Shown here: positions 58,150-64,000 of the stretch, in pieces
Layout: the number at the start of each line of letters is the position of its first letter
How positions within the stretch are numbered: the stretch's first letter is position 1
DNA from: Prorocentrum cordatum
Taxonomy: Eukaryota; Sar; Dinophyceae; Prorocentrales; Prorocentraceae
Assembly: GCA_963575745.1 (NCBI GenBank)
Contig: CAUYUJ010020689.1
Coordinates: 50,001 to 114,000 of the forward strand
DNA length: 64,000 bases
Direction: 5' to 3'
Made by a program: the position numbers and the translations under genes
Notes under the pieces: generated by a model
What the model saw: the letters and a program-made list of their open reading frames with translations, nothing else
Database searches by the model: none
What the model was told of the DNA's origin: nothing

Positions 58150-59960
58150 CCAAAACTGAAGTTCACAAGATCGCACCGACGAGCACGGTTCTGTCCGCAC
58201 CTCGCGCAAATCCATCTGCCCCTGAACCTACGCACCACGTGGCCGTTGTCACCACTCAATGTCATACCAATAGGCCTCTCCACGAACTCATGCCTTGGGA
58301 CATCCGCCCATTTTCCTCTCGAGCAGCGGCGCAGGACGCGCGGCGCAGTTTTCAGTGTCAGCGCTGCCGCATGCTCGCGCATTTGGATATCCCGTTCTTG
58401 ATGTACATCTCGATGACATGGCGGCTCCACACTTCGCGTGGAAGTCCACCTGCTTGTTGCCGTGCCAGTAGGCCAGAGGGATCTGCAGCTCCACAGCAAG
58501 TGTCTGACACAGATGCAGCGGTATCCACTCAATCGCAATCTCGTCAGCCCCGATGTCCTCGATTGCTCTCCAGCGTTGCAACCGCAGCTCCGCATACTGG
58601 TGATCGGAGCGCGTGCAATTGGGGAAACCATTCTGCCAGCCGATGTAGAGCTCCTTGAAGCCCGTGCTGAGGCGAAGCCGTCCTTGAGACTCGCGAAGAA
58701 CTGCTTGCCTCGCTGTATATAACTCTGTTGCCCCAGATGTCTGCCGCGGGAACAGGACAGGTCCCGCGGCTGCTACACTAACATTGCCAACTGCGTCGGT
58801 CATCACCTCGAGCTCTCATCTCACAGCGTGGAAATATTCAGCTGCCGTCGACACAAACATCTCCACTGATGACACCAGATACTGTGCACATATGCCATCG
58901 AACGGCGTGGTGCTCCACAGCGTCAGGTAGCTGGAAGAGGGGATCGGGAAATCGACCTTTGCGCACCATCATCGTGCACGGGTGGACTTGCCCATATTCA
59001 GCGCGACCCCACTGCGTGAGCTTCTTTTCGTACCCGCTCCAATCTTGACACTCAATGAGACGTCCATCGCAGCGACAGCATCGATGCAAATCAGAAACCA
59101 GTACCTTCTTCCACTCCACACAGAGTACATATAGTAGTCTCCGTCTCCTGCGCCGCATGCAGCCTCGCCTGGTTGAAGAAACCTCCAACCGGCCACGTGC
59201 GTAGCAGACCTGCGCCCTTGGAACCTCCCCTTTGTCGTAGTTTCGAAATCAACCAAGGCTGGCTCGAGAATAGGCGGCCCCGGAAGCCCTGCCGTGCCGT
59301 GGCTGCCTGGTACTGCCTCCAAAAATCGCCTTTTCGCGGATATGTCGATCAGCCTCTCGAGCGCGCCAACAGCCCTGCGCCAAACGGGTCTGCAACAGGA
59401 TCAAGATTCCAGATCTGGAGCCATTGCTGAAGGTCCGTGTCGAGCGTCGTCGCATGGGACTTGATGCCTGTAGTGGGGTGTACCTCAGCTTGTGTCCACC
59501 TTGTTGGTAACCTGCTACATCTGTGTGCCTTGGCGTCCTCCTGCTCGATGGACTTTGCGACAGCCTGTCGCCAGTCTCGAACGCGTTGCTTTGAGTAGTG
59601 TTGTTCCACCTTGGTGGCTTCTTGCGCTGCCAAACAAGTGCAATCCCGAAGCCAGTCATCTTCCCAACCCCATTCGTGCACATGTCTATACCAGAAGATA
59701 AACCAATAACTTCCTATGTTGAGATTCTTCAACTTTCCCAGCGTGCGCATGCGCTGCGAGAAAAATGCGAATCCAAATCCCAAATTCCCTTGCGGGCGCG
59801 AATGATGTCCTGTATGGCCATGGATACCCTCCTCCAGCTTCTCGGTATTGGATCACCTTCCACTCCTCGACCTGGTGTTTTCCTTGCCGAGACTACCAAC
59901 TTGAACTGCGGGTCACCTAGCTCTCCAGGCAACGCTGTGGCCTTCGTTTGTGGTCCTCAA
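58150..59960 (-). pseudogene. Decayed LINE 3' region with RNase H
   Basis: On the minus strand, 59930-59350 reads in shifting frames as WDLDSHFSRSACARWES, then KVEQHYSKQRVRDWRQAV and DAKAHRC, typical of the region after RT in dinoflagellate LINEs. Near 58850 is the RNase H start DVCVDGS. 58670-58430 gives ELYIGWQNG, AEIAIEWIPLHL and HGNKQVDFHAK, the RNase H end with its conserved His/Asp. At least two frame changes break it, so it is not functional. Confidence 0.6.
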
Positions 59961-60002
59961 GATGATAAATGACATCTGTCAGCTAGCTCCTGCTCGCCGG
60001 GG

Positions 60003-60118
60003 GAGAAAGAGGAGGAGGAGGAGGAGGAGGAGGAGGAGGAGGAGGAGGAGGAGGAGGAGGAGGAGGAGAAGGAGGAGGAGGAGGAGGAGGAGGAGGAGGA
60101 GGAGGAGGAGCAGAGAGA
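60003..60118. repeat. (GAG)n tract
   Basis: About 110 bp of nearly pure GAG triplets directly downstream of the LINE remnant. Confidence 0.95.
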
Positions 60119-60369
60119 GGAGGACAGAAGCAAGCGACAGCACCCTACGCGAAGAGCCTTGAAGAACCATCGCCGCTCGGAGGCCAGCGTGGACTTCCCG
60201 GGGCCGGCGCGGGAGCCTCCCCCCCTCCAGCCACCCCCCCTTTATACCCTATTGGACGAGCGCGCTCCACGACTCGCAGAGCACCTGCTCGCAAAAGGCC
60301 CGGATCCGCCGCGGGGGACTTACGATCCATTCCATGCTGTATAGAACAAAGACGGCACAGCATAGATAT

Positions 60370-60515
60370 AAACTTTCGGATGTCCGCGCGGCTCTCCTGG
60401 ATCTGGGCTACGAGCCCCCTCCCAGGCGCGCCGAGCGCGCCAGGGGCGGCGCTGGAGGCGCCGCCAGGGGGCCCCGGCGCAGACCCAAGACATCCGCGCG
60501 GAGCGCCACAAGTTT
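60370..60515. mobile_element. Family 4 foldback element, copy b
   Basis: AAACTTTCGGATGTCCGCGCGG at the left mirrors CATCCGCGCGGAGCGCCACA-AGTTT at the right, around a 'ggcggcgctggaggcgccgcc' core. Confidence 0.75.
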
Positions 60516-60949
60516 GTTTCTGGCGTTGGTTCTTCTTCGACTATGGGAAGACATGTTTTTTGGTCGGACGTTTGAGAGCAGGCACTTTGCGAGCAGCGGA
60601 ACGCGCTCGGTGACCGCTGTAGCGAAGACGGCCCAGGTCCAGACCCTGCGGGAGCCGAGCCGCAGAAGCTGCGGCCGCGGCGCCCGCTCGAGCCCCCGAC
60701 AAAAACAATTACTGGACTTCGCCGACATCGACTTGCCGACCTCCGAGGCACGGCCTCTCCAGGGTGCGAATTACAGAGAGCAGAACATCCACCCTCATAG
60801 TTGATGATTACCCCGGCACGCGAAGCCGTCTGGTGAACGCCCCCCCCAAAAAAACGAACAGGGCAGGGCCGTTTAGTAATGAAAAGCCCACGGCCGTTCA
60901 GTAAACGCCAACGGCCGGGTCCGGGTGGTTTTCACTCCCTTGAAATCAG

Positions 60950-61201
60950 TGGGGGGGCGAGGAATGGGGCGGGGAGAAAGGGGCCCTCATGGGCCCTAAC
61001 GTTAAGTCGGGCATGTCTTCCTACAGGGGGATGTTGGGCGAAACATCAAACATATACAAAACATTTGTACACAAATACCCAAATAAAGTCGAAACATGGT
61101 CCCCATATATCCTCCTGCAGAGGGACAGGCCCGACTTGACGTTAGTGGAAGGGCGAGAGACGGGGCGGGGAGAAATGAGGGTCCCCCATCGGGCCCTAAC
61201 G
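60950..61201. repeat. Local direct repeat flanking a family 1 MITE
   Basis: 'ggaatggggcggggagaaaggggccctcatgggccctaacgtta' before the MITE resembles 'gagacggggcggggagaaatgagggtcccccatcgggccctaacgg' after it. The MITE landed in or beside one unit of a short tandem repeat. Confidence 0.7.
61006..61136. mobile_element. Family 1 MITE copy
   Basis: 131 bp, ends AGTCGGGCATGTCTTCCTACAG and CTGCAGAGGGACAGGCCCGACT. The left flank is ACGTTA, the right flank TGACGTTA. Confidence 0.9.
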
Positions 61202-61364
61202 GCCACCCTCATCGGGCCCCTCTCTCGGCAGCCCCTCGCTGCCACCCCCTCCCCCCCCCCGACCCCCCCTCCCCCCGGCGCTTTGGGCGCCCCCACAACT
61301 CGCCAGCCGCTCGGCAAGCCCATTCCCCGGGCAATCTCTCGGCCGCCGTCACTCGACGCCCCCT

Positions 61365-61835
61365 CCCTCCTCCTCATCCACCTCCTCCTCCTCCTCCTCT
61401 CTCGTCCTCCTACCCCTCCTCCTCCTCCTCCTCCTCCTCCTCCCTCCTCCTCCTCCTCCTCCTCCTCCCCCTCCCCTTCTCCCCCCACCCATATCCTCCT
61501 CCCTCCTCCTCCACCTCCTCCTCCCCTCCTCCTCCTCCTCCTCCTCCTCCTCCTCACTCCACCACCTGCTCCCCTCCCCCCTCCTCCTCCTTTCTTTCAC
61601 TATCCCCCTCCTTCCCCTCCTTTCCCTCCTCCTCCTACCTCCCTCCTCCTCCTCTCCTCCCCCTCCTCCTCCCACCTCCTCCTCCCCTCCCCCTCCCCCT
61701 CACCCCTCCCCTCCTCCTCCTCCTCCACCTCCTCCTCCTCCTCCTCCATCCTCCTCCTCCTCCTCCTCCTCCTCCTACCCCTCCTCCCCTCCTCCTCCCT
61801 CCTCCACCCTCCTCCTCCTCCTCCTCCTTCTCTTC
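61365..61835. repeat. (CTC)n tract, longest
   Basis: About 470 bp of CTC/CCC/TCC triplets with short interruptions. The Pro/Ser/Leu frames over it are not genes. Confidence 0.96.
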
Positions 61836-62149
61836 TTCGTGCGTGTCACTCTCGCAAAACAGCTCCAAATGCTTCTCGAGGATCCTCGCCGAGAGAACAA
61901 CCGCACGCGTCCGACATGTTCAGTCGCGCCCAATCGGCCTCCGACACCGCGGCCTCTCCCGGCACGCCAAGAGCGCGCCGGGAGCGGCGCGGCCAGGGGC
62001 GTGATGGGCTCACCACGGCGCAGCCGCAGCACAAGAGAAAGAGAGAGAGAGAGAGAGGCACTTCACAGGACATGGCGAGCGACACCGTTTGCACCACTGC
62101 GCCCAAAAACGCCCCAAGTCGGCGCCCAAGACGGGGACAAGGAACCGAC

Positions 62150-62240
62150 GATTCGAGCGTTTTGGCCCAAGAGGCCCCCAGGAGACCCCAAGAGGCTCCA
62201 AGAAGCGCCCAAGAAGCCCCAAGAGGCCCCCAACAGACCC
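62150..62240. repeat. CCAAGANGGC-type repeat
   Basis: 'cccaagaggcccc', 'ccaagaggctcc' and 'ccaagaagcc' units. Confidence 0.8.
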
Positions 62241-62579
62241 GAAAAGACACCAAAAGAGCGGCGCCCAAGGTGTGCATCGGACGGGCGTGTGCGGTGCCAG
62301 AAAGGCCACTGCTCCTTCATCGAGCCCGAGGCGCCTTCCTTTTGAGCCACGGCGTCGTCGCACGTCTCCGATATCCAAGAGAGCCATGCTTTGCCAGCCG
62401 CCACCTCGCGGCCAAGATGTGCAGTGAGAAAAGAACCACCGCGGTGAGGGACGAAACCTCAACGCGGTATCAGATGTCAGAGGTTCGGGCTGCGAACGTC
62501 CCGCGCCAAACATAACCGAAAGTCCCTGAGATGTCCCGCTGCGGACTTGAGCCACAATGGCAACGGAGATTCTCCAAAT

Positions 62580-62642
62580 TGTCCTCCTCCTCCTCCTCCT
62601 CCTCCTCCTCCTCCTCCTCCTCCTCCTCCTCCTCCTCCTATG
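62580..62642. repeat. (CTC)n tract
   Basis: About 60 bp of pure CTC triplets. Confidence 0.95.
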
Positions 62643-63217
62643 CCACGTTCTCTGCCTGCTTGTTTCTTCTACGCATCTGGCGGTCAACTGCGAGGGCTGG
62701 GAGACCCCTGTCAGGCACGGCCCTCTGCCCCTTCGCAGGCTTCCGGAGGCTCCGCCGACAAGCGTTGGTCCTCCTACCACTCCCGCAGAAGAGAGAAACG
62801 GTCCAGATTCAGCAGGGGACTCCACCCGAGGAGGAGCGGGGTCACGGTGGATCTGGACGGCATCGGGTTCCCGTAGTGTCCCGGGTGCCTTTTTGGCCCG
62901 CTCCGACGGGCCCCTTGGCCGTGGATGTCAAAGACGTTCTCTGTCTGCTCCTGTCCTAGTCCCTCTTGATCCTGGGGCACAGGCCACCCACGCGCGGCGC
63001 CTCCCTCCCTCCCCTTACCTCCATCCTCATTTCCTCGCCCTCGTTATTCTCCACCCTTCAGTTCCTCCTCGCCGTCGTGTCCCCCGCCCCCCCTCCTCCT
63101 CGTCCTCCTCCTCCTCCTCGTGCCCCTGCCCTCCCCTCGCCTTGTGCTTCTCATCTTATTATGCCCTCCTCGAAACCTGCTGCTTCTGTAGAACACTTGC
63201 TCGAATCTTAGTTCAAT

Positions 63218-63370
63218 CAGGACACACAAATAAATACACACAACTCCCAGGATTCCCCGTATCTTTGCATATTTTTTGGATTTTCGTCTCTCCCCCCCAC
63301 TTCCCATATTTTCGCCTATTTTCCTGGGAGTCGACGCTTCATTGTGTCTGTGTGTTTTTCCCCGATTGAA
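63218..63370. repeat. Dispersed repeat, copy 2 of 13258-13400
   Basis: 'gacacacaaataaataca', 'ttttttggattttcgtctctccccc', 'cccatatttt', 'cctgggagtcgacg' and 'attgtgtctgtgtgtttttc' are shared in order with copy 1. Confidence 0.72.
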
Positions 63371-63559
63371 GTTCCACATGTACGCTGCCCACGCAGTCCC
63401 TCGACCGAGCGCAGTCTCCTCATCCGAAAGCACCACTGGGCCCATCTGCAGACTCGCCCCTGCTGCGCATCGGGACAAGTACGCCACGAGTCGCCCTCCT
63501 CGCAACTGCCGATCGCCCCACGATGGCACACACGGCCTCCGCGCACTTCTCGTCTCGCC

Positions 63560-63650
63560 CACTGAACGTCGCCGCCGTCGTCGTCGACGCCGCCGCCGCC
63601 GTCGTCGTCGCCATCGTCGTCGACGTCGTCGTCATCGTCGTCGGGCCCTC
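63560..63650. repeat. (GTC)/(GCC)n tract
   Basis: CGTCGTCGTCG and CGCCGCCG triplets. Confidence 0.88.
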
Positions 63651-63915
63651 AGCGCCCCGCGGCGGCAGCTCAAGGCCGACGTTGTAGGGAGGACCGGCTC
63701 AGGGTGGAACGCGCCGACCTGGCATCGGCGACACATCGCTGGCGAGGACACGCGAAAGAGGGCACAAGACCCTTCCGAGGGCCACACTGCCACAGGGATG
63801 CAGAGGGTGCGGGTCGCGAAACGCAGGACACGAGAGTGTCCTTGACTGGGCAGGGCCGACCTACTAATCAAACGCGACTGTAGCCTGTCGGAAACCTAGG
63901 AAGCCCTGGTACTTC

Positions 63916-63980
63916 GAGTAGGGGATCGAATACAGAATTCCCTCACCTCAGAAGATTTTGTCCCCATCGATCCCCTACTC
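63916..63980. other. Perfect 14-bp inverted repeat
   Basis: GAGTAGGGGATCGA at 63916-63929 is inverted at 63967-63980, with a 37-bp loop. It may be a very small TIR element or a structured site. Confidence 0.7.
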
Positions 63981-64000
63981 CAATATCACCACCATCACCG

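Noticed and set aside
1-64000. Tandem arrays considered as CRISPR
   Set aside because: The units are contiguous and degenerate with no unique spacers of constant length, and the context is eukaryotic.

Overview
The window looks like intergenic, transposon-packed nuclear DNA of a eukaryotic protist, most likely a dinoflagellate. The grounds are the Copia-type element with an extra methyltransferase-like module, the retrotransposon-borne C5 cytosine methyltransferase (a combination known from dinoflagellates of the Symbiodinium group), high GC, and kilobases of trinucleotide and minisatellite repeats. I saw no rRNA, tRNA, CRISPR array or bacterial operon. I recognise no host gene with certainty. 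Species assignment is inference only.

Layout. 1-9330: a roughly 55-60 bp satellite array with a complete tyrosine-recombinase (YR) retrotransposon inserted in it at a (TA)n tract (757-8267, minus strand). This element has split direct repeats (A1 ... B1 A2 B2) and encodes a gag-like ORF1, a reverse transcriptase/RNase H ORF with a Dnmt3-like C5-methyltransferase lodged inside the RNase H domain, and an overlapping YR ORF. 9330-13628: minisatellites, a pyrimidine-only stretch, three copies of a small TIR element (family 1) and two foldback elements. 13629-30030: an exceptionally long (16.4 kb) Ty1/Copia-type LTR element on the minus strand, with 285-bp LTRs differing at one base, a 5-bp target duplication, an initiator-Met-like primer site and conserved catalytic residues. 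Its first ORF (3088 codons) carries a Gag region, a CCHC knuckle, an RNA 2'-phosphotransferase (Tpt1/KptA-like) domain with its Arg-His-Arg-Arg tetrad, a RING-H2 finger and a retropepsin-like protease. A single UGA in a CGG context, then a +1 frame change, separate it from pol (integrase, RT, RNase H).

30031-64000: a mosaic of small TIR/foldback elements (families 1 to 4 and others), long (GAG)n/(CTC)n, (ATC)n, (GTC)n and (GCCTCA)n tracts, satellites with units of about 55, 73 and 107 bp, two decayed LINE fragments (45.0-45.8 and 58.2-59.95 kb, minus) and a broken coiled-coil coding sequence (39.2-41.3 kb, plus) interrupted by two small elements. A 100-base run of N (35564-35663) is an assembly gap.

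The most promising material is in the two full-length retrotransposons. Both carry a methyltransferase or methyltransferase-like module, and the Copia element adds RNA-repair-like and ubiquitin-ligase-like domains. Its reading frames are also peppered with a short GC palindrome (core GCGGGTNNCCCCGC) that occurs in more than one reading frame.
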